From Shewanella sp. NFH-SH190041 (GTDB taxonomy: Bacteria; Pseudomonadota; Gammaproteobacteria; Enterobacterales; Shewanellaceae), in the NCBI RefSeq assembly GCF_024363255.1, contig NZ_AP026070.1, positions 3,534,001 to 3,598,000 on the forward strand: DNA of 64,000 nt. The letters run 5' to 3'. Of the stretch, positions 18,328-27,241 are shown in pieces. Every line of letters starts with the position of its first letter. Positions within the stretch are counted from its first letter, which is position 1. The translations under genes and the position numbers were made by a program. The notes under the pieces are model-generated. The model worked only from the letters and a program-made list of their open reading frames with translations, was not told the origin of the DNA and did not search any database.

Positions 18328-21300
18328 ATGTTTGAGGCCAAAGAAGTACTGAGCGGACACTATCAAAACGCCACCCCAGCAGAGCTATTTACACTGATCA
18401 GCCCGCATTATGCTATTGATGAAGACCATTATCTGCCGCAGTTAATGACACTGGTCCCCGGCAGTGGCCGGGATATTGCCCAAATCACCCAACAAGCTGC
18501 CAATTTGGTCAACCAAGTGCGGAATATCGATAAAAAAGGGTTGATGGTCGGCATTGATGCTTTTTTGCAGCAATACAGTCTAGAAACTGAAGAAGGCATT
18601 ATTCTGATGTGCCTGGCTGAAGCACTATTGCGTATTCCTGATGCTGCGACGGCCAGCGCCTTGATAGAAGATAAACTATCAGGTGCTAGCTGGGATAAAC
18701 ATCTAAAACAAAGTGACTCTACCTTGGTTAATGCCTCAACTTGGGGGCTGATGCTCACCGGTAAAATCGTCGCGCCCGATAAAGATATGACTGGCAGTCC
18801 GGGAACCCTGCTTAACCGACTACTCAATAAAGTGGGGGAGCCCGTTATTCGCAACGCCATGTATGGCGCGATGAAAATTATGGGGCGGCAATTTGTATTG
18901 GGGCAAGATATCCAACAGGCGCTGAAAAACAGCGAGTGCGAGCGCAGTAAAGGCCGTTGCCACAGTTATGATATGTTGGGTGAAGCTGCACTCACCGCTG
19001 CAGATGCGGCAAAATATTATCAGGACTATGCCGCAGCAATTACGGCCATAGGCTCCCAAGCCTATGAGGATAACGCTCCTCGTCCAACCATCTCAATCAA
19101 ACTCTCTGCCCTGCACCCCAGATATGAAACGGCGCAACAGCAGCGGGTGATTACAGAGTTATATGATAAAGTCTGCGCCCTGATCACCCTCGCGCGGCAG
19201 CATCAGGTCGGTATATCCATTGATGCCGAAGAAGCGGACCGGCTGGAGCTTTCCCTCACCTTGTTTCAGCAGCTGTATCAAAGTAAGGCGGCAAAAGGCT
19301 GGGGACAGCTGGGTATAGTGGTACAAGCATACTCCAAGCGGGCGCTGCCGGTGCTGGTCTGGCTAACCGCCCTTGGTCGTCAGCAAGGAGATAGCATCCC
19401 GGTACGACTGGTTAAAGGTGCCTATTGGGACAGTGAAATCAAATGGGCACAGATCCGCGGGGATACGGGCTATCCGGTATTTACCCGCAAAGCGGGAACC
19501 GATATCTCTTATCTGGCCTGCGCCCGTTACCTATTGAGTGACGCAACTATTGATGTCATCCAGCCCCAGTTTGCAACCCATAATGCCCAAACGGTTACAG
19601 CCATTAACGCAATGGCTGGTACCCGTACAATAGAGTTTCAACGCTTACACGGCATGGGGCAGGATCTGTACGACTGTTTTCTGGCCAACAGCACAGCGTC
19701 GGCATTATCAAGCGAGAATGTTCAGCATACTGAAAACACCCCACTTAGCCATAATCAAACAGCTCATATCCGCATTTACGCCCCGGTCGGTGCCCACAAA
19801 GATCTCCTGCCCTATCTGGTCAGGCGACTGCTGGAAAATGGAGCCAACACTTCTTTTGTACACAAATTGGTTGACCCGGCAACACCGGTTGCTGGGCTGG
19901 TAGAGCATCCACTGATCACTCTGCGTCAATGTGCCACCCCAGCCAATCACAATATTCCTTTACCGCGGGATATTTTTGCCGACCGAGTTAACTCAGCGGG
20001 GATTAACCTGGCTATTCACAGCCAGTCCGCGCCACTATTTACCGCTCTGGACACTTTTGCGAAGCAGCAATGGCAGGCTCATCCGCTCGTGTTTCAGTCT
20101 CCCCCGCATTACGCCAGTTATGACAGCTATGCGGCAGATACCGCAGGAAATCCAGAAAGTAGGGATAATACCAAGGTGCCGGGTGATGATGACTATCCGG
20201 AAAATAATAGCCAAGCATTGTGGCACAGCGTGCTTAGCCCCTATGACAGAAGTCAACTGGTTGGCCGGGTGCAATATGCCAGTGCCGATGACGTTACCCA
20301 AGCCCTGAGCTGTGCGCAACAAGCCTTTCCCCGCTGGCGCGATACTAAGGTGACACAGCGGGCTGCGATGCTACAGCAACTGGCGATACTGCTGGAAGAT
20401 CACCGGGATGAACTGATTGCCCTGTGCTGTCTCGAAGCCGGTAAAACCTTGCAAGATGGTATTGATGAAGTGCGCGAAGCGGTAGATTTCTGTCGTTATT
20501 ACGCCAATCATGCAACCAGTCTGATGGCAAGGCCACAAGTCATGCCCGGACCGACAGGAGAGCGTAATGAGCTATCACTGCACGGGCGAGGCGTGTTTGT
20601 CTGTATCAGTCCATGGAATTTCCCCTTAGCGATATTCCTCGGTCAAATAACCGCGGCGCTGGCAACGGGTAACTGCGTGATCGCCAAACCTGCCGAGCAA
20701 ACCTGTCTTATTGGTTTCAGGGCTGTCGAATTGGCATATCAGGCTGGTATTCCCAAAGATGTGCTGCAGTTTCTCCCCGGCACTGGCACTGAGGTTGGTG
20801 CTCAGCTAACCACGGCAGCAGGTATCGCTGGCGTTTGCTTTACTGGGTCAACCCTCACAGCCAAAGCCATCAATAGCAACTTAGCTCAGCGGGATGGTGC
20901 GATTATCCCGCTTATCGCCGAAACCGGTGGCCAAAATGCCATGATAGTGGACTCAACCTCACTGCCAGAGCAGGTGGTCACCGATGTGGTGGCCTCGGCC
21001 TTTACCAGTGCCGGTCAGCGCTGCTCAGCCTTACGAGTACTGTATCTGCAAGAGGAAATAGCTGATCAGATGATTACGCTGCTGCAAGGCGCAATGGATG
21101 AACTCAGTTTGGGCAACCCTTGTTGTTACAGCACAGATATAGGCCCGGTGATCAGTGCGCAGGCTCAGAGTCAGCTTTATCATCATATTGAGCGCTGGCA
21201 ACAAAACGGGGGACTTATCCATCAGCGTCCTTTGCCTCAACACTGTAGTAGTGGCACATTTGTGCCACCCACGGCCTTGTCTATCAATAGCATCAGCGAA

Positions 21301-21660
21301 TTAGAACAGGAACAATTCGGCCCAGTACTGCATATTGTCCGTTATGCCAGTGATGAACTGGATAAAGTCATCGCCGATATTAATGCCACCGGATTTGGCC
21401 TAACGCTCGGGATCCACAGTCGCAATGAAAGCCATGCTTTAGCGCTGGCGGCGAAGCTGGATGTGGGGAATGTCTATATCAACCGTAATCAGATTGGCGC
21501 GGTTGTCGGGGTGCAGCCGTTCGGTGGACATGGGCTATCAGGAACCGGGCCTAAGGCCGGTGGTCCACTTTATTTAACCCGCTTTGTAACAGAGAAAACC
21601 TGCAGCAATAATATTACCGCCATCGGCGGCAATGCCACGTTGCTGTCGCAGACAGATTAA
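18328..21660 (+). CDS. putA: bifunctional proline dehydrogenase / delta-1-pyrroline-5-carboxylate dehydrogenase
   Basis: A 1110-residue enzyme that oxidises proline to glutamate. The FAD-dependent PRODH barrel covers roughly 100-520 and shows SIDAEEADRLE, VRLVKGAYWDSEIKWAQ and PQFATHNAQTV. The NAD-dependent P5CDH domain covers about 620-1095, with ETGGQNAMIVD and the catalytic Cys near 898 in SAGQRCSALRV. No ribbon-helix-helix domain precedes the N-terminal arm, so this is the bifunctional form that does not repress its own gene. A polar, acidic stretch near 600-630 (NPESRDNTKVPGDDDYPENN) links the two halves and looks longer than usual. The 394-base spacer upstream holds the promoter region. 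A terminator follows. Confidence 0.96.
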   Translation: MFEAKEVLSGHYQNATPAELFTLISPHYAIDEDHYLPQLMTLVPGSGRDIAQITQQAANLVNQVRNIDKKGLMVGIDAFLQQYSLETEEGIILMCLAEALLRIPDAATASALIEDKLSGASWDKHLKQSDSTLVNASTWGLMLTGKIVAPDKDMTGSPGTLLNRLLNKVGEPVIRNAMYGAMKIMGRQFVLGQDIQQALKNSECERSKGRCHSYDMLGEAALTAADAAKYYQDYAAAITAIGSQAYEDNAPRPTISIKLSALHPRYETAQQQRVITELYDKVCALITLARQHQVGISIDAEEADRLELSLTLFQQLYQSKAAKGWGQLGIVVQAYSKRALPVLVWLTALGRQQGDSIPVRLVKGAYWDSEIKWAQIRGDTGYPVFTRKAGTDISYLACARYLLSDATIDVIQPQFATHNAQTVTAINAMAGTRTIEFQRLHGMGQDLYDCFLANSTASALSSENVQHTENTPLSHNQTAHIRIYAPVGAHKDLLPYLVRRLLENGANTSFVHKLVDPATPVAGLVEHPLITLRQCATPANHNIPLPRDIFADRVNSAGINLAIHSQSAPLFTALDTFAKQQWQAHPLVFQSPPHYASYDSYAADTAGNPESRDNTKVPGDDDYPENNSQALWHSVLSPYDRSQLVGRVQYASADDVTQALSCAQQAFPRWRDTKVTQRAAMLQQLAILLEDHRDELIALCCLEAGKTLQDGIDEVREAVDFCRYYANHATSLMARPQVMPGPTGERNELSLHGRGVFVCISPWNFPLAIFLGQITAALATGNCVIAKPAEQTCLIGFRAVELAYQAGIPKDVLQFLPGTGTEVGAQLTTAAGIAGVCFTGSTLTAKAINSNLAQRDGAIIPLIAETGGQNAMIVDSTSLPEQVVTDVVASAFTSAGQRCSALRVLYLQEEIADQMITLLQGAMDELSLGNPCCYSTDIGPVISAQAQSQLYHHIERWQQNGGLIHQRPLPQHCSSGTFVPPTALSINSISELEQEQFGPVLHIVRYASDELDKVIADINATGFGLTLGIHSRNESHALALAAKLDVGNVYINRNQIGAVVGVQPFGGHGLSGTGPKAGGPLYLTRFVTEKTCSNNITAIGGNATLLSQTD

Positions 21661-21692
21661 TCAGTCTGCCCTCGTACAATAAAGGTAATGCC

Positions 21693-21722
21693 AAAAAGAG
21701 CCAGCATTGCGCCGGCTCTTTT
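21693..21722 (+). terminator. putA terminator
   Basis: AAAAGAGCC is paired with GGCTCTTTT around a short loop, 33 bases after the stop. Confidence 0.85.
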
Positions 21723-21798
21723 AACTATGCAACTTATCAACGCCTTGGTCTTGTATAGTGCATCCTCAAAACGTTGCAAAAACAAGCTGTAAAAGATC

Positions 21799-22182
21799 CT
21801 AGTCTTTTTTCCGCCCCAAGACTTTCAGCCCAGCAGTACCATCTTTGGCTTCACCAAATACTTCGATATTTTTAACACAGCGACGGTAAGCAAATTTACG
21901 CCAGTCAGTGCTGTCGCCTTTTTTCACGTCACGGTAAAAGTTGATGGTACGGGTTTCACCGTTTTGGAAGGTAAATACCGCTTTACGCAGTTTTAAATCC
22001 CGCTCGGCGCGGATTTTAATGGCATCGGTTTTACGGCAAACAATCAGCGGGATTTTGGCACCATGGTTGCCATCTTCCAGCAAAATAGTGCGACCCAGCG
22101 TGATGTTTTCAGCCGCCTGAACACCGGCTGCGCCCATTAATGTCACGCCAGCCAACATAGCTAATACAGTTTTTTTCATCAT
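21799..22182 (-). CDS. DUF2541 (YaaI-like) exported protein
   Basis: A 127-residue secreted protein with a signal peptide (about 1-23, cut after VQA). The mature part matches the DUF2541 pattern known from E. coli YaaI: a conserved LIVCR near the start, a GDSTDW motif in the middle, a second cysteine in RRCVKNIEVFG, and LKVLG at the end. The two cysteines may form a disulfide. The ATG pair at 22182/22179 is preferred to an upstream in-frame TTG at 22197. The gene stands alone, convergent with putA. The function of the family is unknown. Confidence 0.8.
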   Translation of the reverse strand: MMKKTVLAMLAGVTLMGAAGVQAAENITLGRTILLEDGNHGAKIPLIVCRKTDAIKIRAERDLKLRKAVFTFQNGETRTINFYRDVKKGDSTDWRKFAYRRCVKNIEVFGEAKDGTAGLKVLGRKKD

Positions 22183-22453
22183 AATTTTGTATCTCAATAG
22201 CAGGGAATGCCACAGTGCTGCATCGCACCGCGAAGTGAGGCTATATTAGTCCTGCATGAGATACCCAGCTATCAGCTTCGACGTAAATTCTGATCTCGCC
22301 GACAATTTGCTTTTTGGAGCTATCACCACAAGTTACACCTGTATCAACCGCAACGACACCTCTGATACCTTGGCAGTAAAAATGTCGCAAAACCAAAAAG
22401 TAATGACCAAACAATACGACCCACTTGCCTACGGCAATAAAGGAAAAGAATGA

Positions 22454-22490
22454 TAAAAAAACCCAGCGAGGCAAACGCCTACGCTGGGGT
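22454..22490 (-). terminator. terminator of yggL
   Basis: On the minus strand the stem CCCAGCG/CGCTGGG is followed by seven T, just past the yggL stop. The ~270 bases from 22183 to 22453 hold no convincing gene. Confidence 0.88.
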
Positions 22491-22512
22491 CATTTCAGCA
22501 GGTGAGATAGGA

Positions 22513-22875
22513 TCAGGCTTCTTCGCCAAACTCACCATAGGTTAAATCAACCAGTTCACCCACGTGCACCTCTGTCACCATTGGATGCTGTGCCAACCAG
22601 CTTTGCAGCTCAGTGCGATCTTGCTCTGTTGGGCTACCATAGCGAGCTTCCGGCATAACAAATGCGTCGCAGCGACCGTGGGACGCCCCACACACAGTGC
22701 TTAAATCCCGCGCTTCCATCCAGCAGATCAGCTCATCGCTAAACTGGTCATAATCAGCATCCGTCTGACAGGCCAAACTGCACTGTACTTGAAAACCGAA
22801 AACCGCAAATTCCCCCAGATAGAGCTTTTTACGCAGCCGTTTGGATTTATTATCAACCTTGTCCAACTTCATCAT
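22513..22875 (-). CDS. yggL: YggL family 50S ribosome-binding protein (DUF469)
   Basis: A 120-residue cytosolic protein with the DUF469 hallmark KSKRLRKKLYLGEFAVFGFQV near its N-terminus. It ends in an acidic tail (VDLTYGEFGEEA). E. coli YggL has the same start pattern (SRRLRKKMHIDEF) and is reported to associate with the large ribosomal subunit. The protein is slightly longer than E. coli YggL (108) and has four extra cysteines in its middle (CSLAC, CWMEARDLSTVC). In many gamma-proteobacteria yggL lies next to trmB or mutY; that context is not present here. The start follows AGGTGAAAC. Confidence 0.85.
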   Translation of the reverse strand: MMKLDKVDNKSKRLRKKLYLGEFAVFGFQVQCSLACQTDADYDQFSDELICWMEARDLSTVCGASHGRCDAFVMPEARYGSPTEQDRTELQSWLAQHPMVTEVHVGELVDLTYGEFGEEA

Positions 22876-22982
22876 GTTTCACCTAACCGATAATTACGAT
22901 GTCTGACAGGCATCATACTGCGGCCAATTTAGCAGTGCCAGATAAAGGCTACGATTTACCACAGATTGCCGTAGAAACAGAC

Positions 22983-23010
22983 AAAAAAGGCGGATGAAAA
23001 ACATCCGCCT
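22983..23010 (-). terminator. terminator of the gene cut by the IS element
   Basis: On the minus strand the stem AGGCGGATG/CATCCGCCT is followed by six T, 30 bases past the stop of the remnant gene. It shows that a real transcription unit ended here before the insertion. Confidence 0.85.
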
Positions 23011-23039
23011 GCAAATCCATCGCTCAACTTAGTGTTACA

Positions 23040-23119
23040 TTATTGCTGAGGATAGAAACGCACCTGGTTGTTACCAGCCTTACCGTCCAATACAGCAAAC
23101 TGCCCCTGTACCACAGAAA
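23040..23119 (-). pseudogene. 3' remnant of a gene truncated by the IS element
   Basis: The minus strand reads in frame into a stop at 23040 and encodes the last ~26 residues of a protein (ISVVQGQFAVLDGKAG... ending YPQQ). The frame runs straight into the left end of the IS element at 23120. The missing 5' part cannot be recognised beyond the right end of the element, so the insertion was probably accompanied by a deletion, or the flank has decayed. The proper terminator downstream supports a former gene. The family is unknown. Confidence 0.65.
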
Positions 23120-23192
23120 TGGCTCCAATTTTTAAGACAGTGATTAAGAGCAAATAATCTGCTTTAATTGTAAACAACAAAAGGAGCAGAGC

Positions 23193-23474
23193 ATGAGCAA
23201 AAAAAGGAAAAATCACTCGCCGACATTCAAGGCTAAAGTTGCACTCGCTGCGGCCAAGGGAAACAAGACGCTGGCTCAACTTTCTTCTGAATTTGGTATC
23301 CATCAATCCCAGATTGGCAAATGGAAGCAGGAGCTTCTAGATAATGCCTCGACCCTGTTTGAAAGCAAGGCTGACAAGGCTAAAAAGAACGAAGTCGACT
23401 GTGAAAAACTCCATGCAAAAATCGGTCAACTGACCATGGAAAATGATTTTTTAGCCAAAGTGCTCGGTCGTTAA
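23193..23474 (+). CDS. IS3-family transposase OrfA
   Basis: A 93-residue DNA-binding protein. A helix-turn-helix (HTH_8 type) covers about 10-50, with FKAKVALAAAKGNKTLAQLSSEFGIHQSQI recognisable in shape. A leucine-zipper-like coiled coil follows (about 65-90, EKLHAKIGQLTMENDFLAKVL). AAAAGGAGCAGAGC precedes the ATG. The last codons contain a T_TTT_TTA slippery heptamer (23447-23453). Ribosomes can therefore shift to the OrfB frame and make the OrfAB transposase. Confidence 0.9.
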   Translation: MSKKRKNHSPTFKAKVALAAAKGNKTLAQLSSEFGIHQSQIGKWKQELLDNASTLFESKADKAKKNEVDCEKLHAKIGQLTMENDFLAKVLGR

Positions 23475-24316
23475 CGAGAGCACAACGGAAAAATAAAGTC
23501 GACCGTAAGGATAAATTGCCCGTTTTACACCAGTGTCGTTTGTTGGGTATTAGCCGCTCTAGCGCCTATTACGAGCCTGCTCCGTTTTCAGCAGAGCAGC
23601 TTGAAATCATGCGCCGGATAGATCAAATTCATCTGAAACACCCGTTTTATGGCAGCCGTAAAATCACGCTGGAACTTTGTGCCAGTGGCTTTCATGTCAA
23701 CCGTAAACGGGTGCAGAGACTGATGCGTTTAATGGACATTGTGCCTCTGTACCCAAAGAAGCAAACATCTCGGCCCAATCAGGCTCATACCATTTATCCG
23801 TACTTACTGCGTGAGCTGAGTATTGAGCGGGCAGATCAGGTCTGGGCCACGGATATCACCTATATTCCGATGGAAAAAGGGTTTGCTTATCTGATCGCCA
23901 TCATCGACTGGCATAGCCGAAAAGTGCTGGCATGGCGCATGTCCAATACCATGGATACACAGTTTTGTCTTGATGCACTCGATGAGGCATTGGCCAAATA
24001 CGGTAAGCCTGAGATTTTCAATACCGATCAGGGTAGTCAGTTTACCAGTGATGCGTTTACCGGCAGGCTGAAAGAAATGGATATCAGGATTAGCATGGAT
24101 GGCAAGGGGCGTTGGGTAGATAATGTGTTTATTGAGCGACTCTGGCGGAGCTTGAAATATGAGGAGGTGTATATCAAAGCTTATGGCACTATTACAGAGG
24201 CAGAACTTGCTATTGGTGAATATTTCGTGTTCTATAACGAACAGAGATTTCATCAGGGACTGAATAATCACACACCTGATCAAGTCTATTTCGCTAAAAA
24301 GAAGTTTGCCGCTTAA
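23447..24316 (+). CDS. IS3-family transposase OrfB (made as OrfAB by -1 frameshift)
   Basis: The catalytic part of the transposase. The -1 frame is open from just after a TGA at 23444, so it can be entered at the T_TTT_TTA heptamer at 23447-23453. There is no good independent start until 23516. The region has an HTH_21 domain (YGSRKITLEL, VNRKRVQRLMR) and an rve integrase core. The DDE residues sit in the usual blocks: ATDITYIP (first D), FNTDQGSQFTS (second D), and the E in DNVFIERLWRSLKYEEVY, followed by the family's EYFVFYNEQRFHQGL ending. Nothing is missing. Confidence 0.9.
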   Translation, partial: FFSQSARSLTRAQRKNKVDRKDKLPVLHQCRLLGISRSSAYYEPAPFSAEQLEIMRRIDQIHLKHPFYGSRKITLELCASGFHVNRKRVQRLMRLMDIVPLYPKKQTSRPNQAHTIYPYLLRELSIERADQVWATDITYIPMEKGFAYLIAIIDWHSRKVLAWRMSNTMDTQFCLDALDEALAKYGKPEIFNTDQGSQFTSDAFTGRLKEMDIRISMDGKGRWVDNVFIERLWRSLKYEEVYIKAYGTITEAELAIGEYFVFYNEQRFHQGLNNHTPDQVYFAKKKFAA

Positions 24317-24509
24317 CCAAACAGATTATTTCTCTTAAAAGATGAAAAATCTGTCTAACCAATTGGGTCCAGCTTACCCAAAAGGTGCTAGACACAAAGC
24401 AGCAGTCATGCTAATCACAGTGAATGAGTCGAGAAAAAGGGAAAGAGAAAGGAAAATAAAAAGAAGTGGAAGAGATTGAGATAACCAATGATGATACGGG
24501 AAGCCCCCA

Positions 24510-24547
24510 CAAAACCCCAATTAGACATCACACCAATTAGGGTTTTG
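24510..24547 (-). terminator. possible terminator of the lipoprotein gene
   Basis: An 8+4-base stem (CAAAACCC-x-AATT with its complement) lies 33 bases past the stop of the gene at 24580. The T content after it is low, so the call is tentative. The rest of 24372-24579 is purine-rich and has no gene. Confidence 0.5.
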
Positions 24548-24579
24548 ATACCATAAACGACTTAGTCTTACCGCACAAA

Positions 24580-25014
24580 TTATCGCGCGGTATCGGCTTC
24601 TACACGACGACCAAGTTGTCGTAAGCTTGTATCCTGCGCTTGAGTTAATGGGTAGATTTTGCTGATGCGACAAGGAATATCGGGATTATCTGGCGTTGCC
24701 ACTGAATCAAATTTAGCTGATAGCGAGGATGACATGCTCTGCTCGGTTAACAGTGCATTGGCAAAACTCAACCCCGAACAGCGGGAAGCCAATTCAATCA
24801 AATAAGGCTTAAAAGGGGTGGTTCTGATAATCAGATAGTTTTCCCCCAATGATGCCCAGCTATCCAAGTTAAACGTGGTAATACGCTTTACCGGTTGCAG
24901 CTGCCATTGCCGCACTTGTTTGCTGACTTCAGACTGCCATTGTGCATTAGATAAATTATTGCCGGCACAGCTCGCCAACAAACCGGTTAGCATCAGGATC
25001 ATCAGTGTTTTCAT
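24580..25014 (-). CDS. putative lipoprotein, DUF6491-like
   Basis: A 144-residue protein with a lipoprotein signal: MKTLMILMLTGLLASC, with the lipid-acceptor Cys16 in a LASC lipobox. The mature part has WQLQPVKRITTFNLDSWASLGENYLIIRT followed by YLIELASRCSGL, two blocks that I associate with DUF6491 proteins, and a further cysteine in IPCRISKI. The residue after Cys is Ala, which favours sorting to the outer membrane. AAGGAGAAACG precedes the ATG. It stands alone. The function is unknown and the family call is from memory. Confidence 0.72.
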   Translation of the reverse strand: MKTLMILMLTGLLASCAGNNLSNAQWQSEVSKQVRQWQLQPVKRITTFNLDSWASLGENYLIIRTTPFKPYLIELASRCSGLSFANALLTEQSMSSSLSAKFDSVATPDNPDIPCRISKIYPLTQAQDTSLRQLGRRVEADTAR

Positions 25015-25264
25015 CGTTTCTCCTTGATCTTAATTATCACTCAGTTAACCATTTCACTTTAGCGGCAACATTGTACAAATAACAATCAAAATCAAGCTGT
25101 CGACTAACATCCCTCAGTCAGTGTCAATTTTCGCGGACAACCCGCCGCAATTTGCTCTCAATTCAATTTTCTTAAGGCCGAGTGCTACCCAGCAGGACAA
25201 TATTCCTTGGCTATACTGAAATCACCCGATGGAAACACACCCTTTACCCAAGAAGGAAACCGTT

Positions 25265-25441
25265 ATGGCTGACAAACTGCTGACAATGGACGAAGTCTGT
25301 AAAATCCTTGATAAATCTCCTACCACCATCAAGCGCTATGCCCGAGAAAACTTGCTTAGCAGTGTGCAGCGTGGCGAAGAACTTAAGTTTCCAAAAGAAG
25401 AAGTCATGCGCTATCTGGAATTTTCCAAACGGTTAGGCTAG
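25265..25441 (+). CDS. small MerR/excisionase-like HTH protein
   Basis: A 58-residue DNA-binding protein consisting almost only of a winged HTH of the HTH_17 type (LLTMDEVCKILDKSPTTIKRYAREN, then a wing KFPKEEVMRYLEF). Such domains occur in excisionases and small regulators. The ATG at 25265 follows AAGGAAACC. The upstream in-frame ATG at 25229 has no ribosome-binding site. No phage or integrase gene is nearby, so a prophage remnant is not supported. A strong terminator follows. The target is unknown. Confidence 0.72.
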   Translation: MADKLLTMDEVCKILDKSPTTIKRYARENLLSSVQRGEELKFPKEEVMRYLEFSKRLG

Positions 25442-25464
25442 CTAGCCATAAAATGACACCCACT

Positions 25465-25493
25465 AAAAAGCGCTGCCCTGGCAGCGCTTTTTA
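25465..25493 (+). terminator. terminator after the HTH gene
   Basis: A perfect AAAAAGCGCTGCC/GGCAGCGCTTTTT stem lies 23 bases after the stop. Confidence 0.92.
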
Positions 25494-25577
25494 GTTCAAT
25501 GGTTAATAGCATTGTCCGATCAATCTAAAAAGGCACACTTGTATCGCTAAATATCTTAATAGCCACTCTACCAAAAA

Positions 25578-25604
25578 TTTTTTCGATAATCCTTATCGAA
25601 AAAA
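25578..25604. repeat. perfect 12-base inverted repeat in an AT-rich spacer
   Basis: TTTTTTCGATAA, a TCC loop, and the exact complement. It lies 175 bases before the DUF5666 lipoprotein gene. It could be a backup terminator or an operator. The rest of the 285-base spacer is AT-rich and probably carries the promoter of that gene. Confidence 0.55.
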
Positions 25605-25778
25605 CCAGCCAAAAACCGCTCAATACTATCGTTTTTCCGCTGTAAATGGCTATTTTGTAAACTTATGTTTTCAAATTATTTTATTAACAAAAGCAACGCT
25701 AATTTAGTCGCTCGCCAATAAGAACTCAGCTAAGTAGAATTGCCCACAATATCTATTTTTTGCTGTGAGAAAATCTCC

Positions 25779-27131
25779 ATGAAACGCCATTTTGCCCTGC
25801 TCCCCTTAGTTGCACTGTTAAGTGCCTGCGGTAATTCCAATGATGATTCTGCCATTAACACCACACTGCCCAGTGTTATCACCGGAGCACTTACGGCAGT
25901 ACATGGGACAATGCTAACCATTAACCAAAACACCACAATCGATGCTGCAGACGCCTCTATTGAAACAGGAAGTAATAGTAAAACGCCAATAGAGCTACAA
26001 ACCTTAAAACCCGGCATGATGTTGCAGATTAATACCGCTGATAATAAAGCCACCTCTATCGTATTTGATAGCCAACTGCAGGCCCAAGCGACATTTGATC
26101 CAATACACGACCAACTGACTATGGCGGGCATAACGGTTTATACAAAAGATGCCAAATTAGCACCGGGATTGGAGTTAAGTAAACTGCCCCAAAATACATT
26201 CCTAGAAGTCAGTGGTTACTACATAGACAGCACCCATTTACAAGCCACTTATATTGAAGTTGAAGACGATTTCCAACCACAAACTGAGCTGGAAGGAAGA
26301 GTCACCGCTTTAAATGGTGAGACATTCAAGCTAGGTCAACTGACCATTGATTTCAGCCAAGCCGCCCAAAAACCAGCTGCAATTAAAAATGGTGACTGGG
26401 TAGAAGTGGAAGGTAACCTCAACGGTCTGACTCTCACCGCCTCTGAAGTCGAAGTGGATCAGCCTGATTACGACAAAGATGCCAGTCTTGAAATGCAGGG
26501 CGTAGTGAGCTGGATAAGCTCCAAAGCCGATCATCTGGTAATTAACCAAACTCAGGCCGTCACATTACAGCCAAGCACCCAATATGAAGGCATTACAGCC
26601 GATGCGATTAAACCTGGTATGGTACTGGAAGTGGAGGGCCACTGGAACCTAGATTCCATGACTCTGATGGCCACTGAAGTTGAACGGGAAGATGCCGGTG
26701 AGCCAACTATTCCAGTTAATGCCAGTGAATTTGAACTGGAAGGTAAAGCTGAATATCACCGTGCGTCAAATACTGTAACAGTAAATGGATATAGCTTTAC
26801 TGTTACCCCGCAAACAGAGTTGGATGACGGGCTTGCGCTGGATAATCTGCAAAATTATTCTTGGGTCAGTGTTTCCGGTTATGAGCAGAACAATCACTTT
26901 ATCGCGCTGGAAATCGAACCAGAAACGCAGGAAACGACTGTTGAACTGCAAGGTAAAGTGGTGATCAATAACAACAAGCAATACACATTATGGGGTTACC
27001 AAGCCTCTGATGACTCATTGAAAAAGTTCGCGACCGGCCCTTTCAGCGATAAAACTGTTGAACTTGAATGTTATTTCAACTTCGGTGAACCCAAGTCTGT
27101 TTATGGTTGCAGCCAAGAACTTGATGACTAA
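25779..27131 (+). CDS. DUF5666-repeat lipoprotein
   Basis: A 450-residue predicted lipoprotein (lipobox LSAC, Cys18 after MKRHFALLPLVALLSAC). The mature protein is a string of about five beta-barrel-like DUF5666 modules of 65-80 residues. Each carries a G-x-V/L-(T/S)-x-L...LKPGM/I-x-V-x-G pattern and ends in an acidic A-x-E-V-E stretch (TLTASEVEVD, TLMATEVERED, FIALEIEPE). The protein is very acidic. Such proteins are probably surface or periplasmic and may bind a ligand or metal through the acidic edges, but no function is known. The ATG at 25779 starts the lipoprotein signal; an open extension from 25740 is not needed. A terminator follows. Confidence 0.82.
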   Translation: MKRHFALLPLVALLSACGNSNDDSAINTTLPSVITGALTAVHGTMLTINQNTTIDAADASIETGSNSKTPIELQTLKPGMMLQINTADNKATSIVFDSQLQAQATFDPIHDQLTMAGITVYTKDAKLAPGLELSKLPQNTFLEVSGYYIDSTHLQATYIEVEDDFQPQTELEGRVTALNGETFKLGQLTIDFSQAAQKPAAIKNGDWVEVEGNLNGLTLTASEVEVDQPDYDKDASLEMQGVVSWISSKADHLVINQTQAVTLQPSTQYEGITADAIKPGMVLEVEGHWNLDSMTLMATEVEREDAGEPTIPVNASEFELEGKAEYHRASNTVTVNGYSFTVTPQTELDDGLALDNLQNYSWVSVSGYEQNNHFIALEIEPETQETTVELQGKVVINNNKQYTLWGYQASDDSLKKFATGPFSDKTVELECYFNFGEPKSVYGCSQELDD

Positions 27132-27162
27132 TCTTACCTGAGTTTTATATCGATACCGATAT

Positions 27163-27191
27163 AATAAGGCGGCCTAAATAGCCGCCTTATT
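27163..27191 (+). terminator. terminator after the DUF5666 gene
   Basis: AATAAGGCGGC and its complement surround CTAAATA. It is AT-flanked on both sides and may also serve the convergent NifX-like gene. Confidence 0.82.
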
Positions 27192-27241
27192 AATATGTTA
27201 TTCGAGCACTTGAGCCTAATACACAGTGATATTCTAGCCTG

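Larger units (their letters stand above)
23120..24371 (+). mobile_element. IS3-family insertion sequence
   Basis: The element is about 1252 bp with imperfect terminal inverted repeats: left TGGCTCCAATTTTTAAGACAG and, in reverse complement, right TGGACCCAATTGGTTAGACAG (16 of 21 identical). It encodes OrfA with an HTH and OrfB with a DDE integrase core, in overlapping -1 frames, the IS3-family plan. No direct target duplication is evident (flanks GAAA and GCTT), which points to a deletion or recombination after insertion. Both reading frames are intact, so it may be active. Confidence 0.9.

Noticed and set aside
22256..22453. Possible small gene between DUF2541 and yggL
   Set aside because: No ribosome-binding site, no recognisable features, and it ends inside the yggL terminator region.
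25265..25441. Prophage remnant around the excisionase-like HTH gene
   Set aside because: No integrase, attachment repeat, tRNA or phage structural gene is present nearby.
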